A DNA stretch of 64,000 nt, from NCBI GenBank assembly GCA_009823395.1, contig CM020501.1, positions 5,843,861 to 5,907,860 on the forward strand, read 5' to 3'. The DNA is from Thamnaconus septentrionalis. Lineage: Eukaryota > Chordata > Actinopteri > Tetraodontiformes > Monacanthidae. Under the pieces are notes generated by a model. That model saw nothing but the letters and a program-made list of their open reading frames with translations. It did no database searches and was not told the origin of the DNA. Position 1 is the first letter of the stretch. Each line of letters starts with the position of its first letter. The position numbers and the translations under genes were made by a program. Positions 63,966-64,000 of this stretch are shown here, in pieces.

Positions 63966-64000
63966 ATGGAGAAGAAAGAGGGCTACAGCATTTGTCTCTG
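63966..64000 (+). CDS. Possible start of an ORF cut by the window edge
   Basis: ATG in strong Kozak context (A at -3, G at +4) opening MEKKEGYSICL and running off the window. The preceding 130 bp has an ETS-like ACTTCCTG (about 63840) and CG-containing sequence. It could be the first codons of a gene, retrocopy or transposon ORF, or chance: only 11 codons are visible. No identity is claimed. Confidence 0.2.
   Translation, partial: MEKKEGYSICL

Overview
The window looks like teleost (probably percomorph) fish DNA. It is AT-rich vertebrate non-coding sequence, dense in microsatellites. It also holds several copies, full to fragmentary, of a tRNA-derived SINE whose consensus I associate with spiny-rayed fishes. 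There are no bacterial-type operons, tRNA or rRNA genes, or CRISPR arrays.

Only one complete protein-coding gene is visible: lrrtm1 on the + strand (CDS 38081-39652, 523 codons in one uninterrupted exon). It encodes a postsynaptic leucine-rich-repeat adhesion protein. A GC/GA-rich 5' region (about 36.3-38.05 kb) precedes it, with a candidate 5'UTR intron and an upstream ORF overlapping the start codon. A 3'UTR with AATAAA signals follows (39.65-40.3 kb).

The key second element is an 81-bp exon of ctnna2 (alpha-N-catenin) on the - strand at 6952-7032, read from sequence and too short for ordinary ORF calling. It has a clean acceptor, open phase-0 coding and a GTGAGT donor. The arrangement therefore matches the known vertebrate one, with LRRTM1 nested antisense inside a huge intron of CTNNA2. 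Nearly all of the window (7033-64000) reads as that intron; 1-6951 is the next intron.

Layout: 1-6.95 kb, ctnna2 downstream intron with a GC-rich hairpin cluster near 3.4 kb. 6952-7032, ctnna2 exon. 7-32.6 kb, intron with SINE pieces, a 688-bp inverted-repeat DNA transposon (17.5-18.2 kb) and microsatellites. 31.85-32.15 kb, a 300-bp TA tract. 32.7-36 kb, a Harbinger-like transposase fragment, a full-length SINE with target-site duplication, and a second copy of its pre-insertion site. 36-41 kb, the lrrtm1 locus. 41-64 kb, intron with possible conserved non-coding blocks, a candidate recursive splice site for ctnna2 (45.75 kb, - strand), a candidate promoter/first exon (49.5-49.73 kb, + strand), and SINE fragments at the right edge.

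The two genes work on related sides of neuronal adhesion: alpha-N-catenin links cadherins to actin, and LRRTM1 binds presynaptic partners. In human, this locus was reported to transcribe bidirectionally from the LRRTM1 promoter region, giving N-terminally truncated CTNNA2. The block at 36.1-36.7 kb is the natural place to look for that here.
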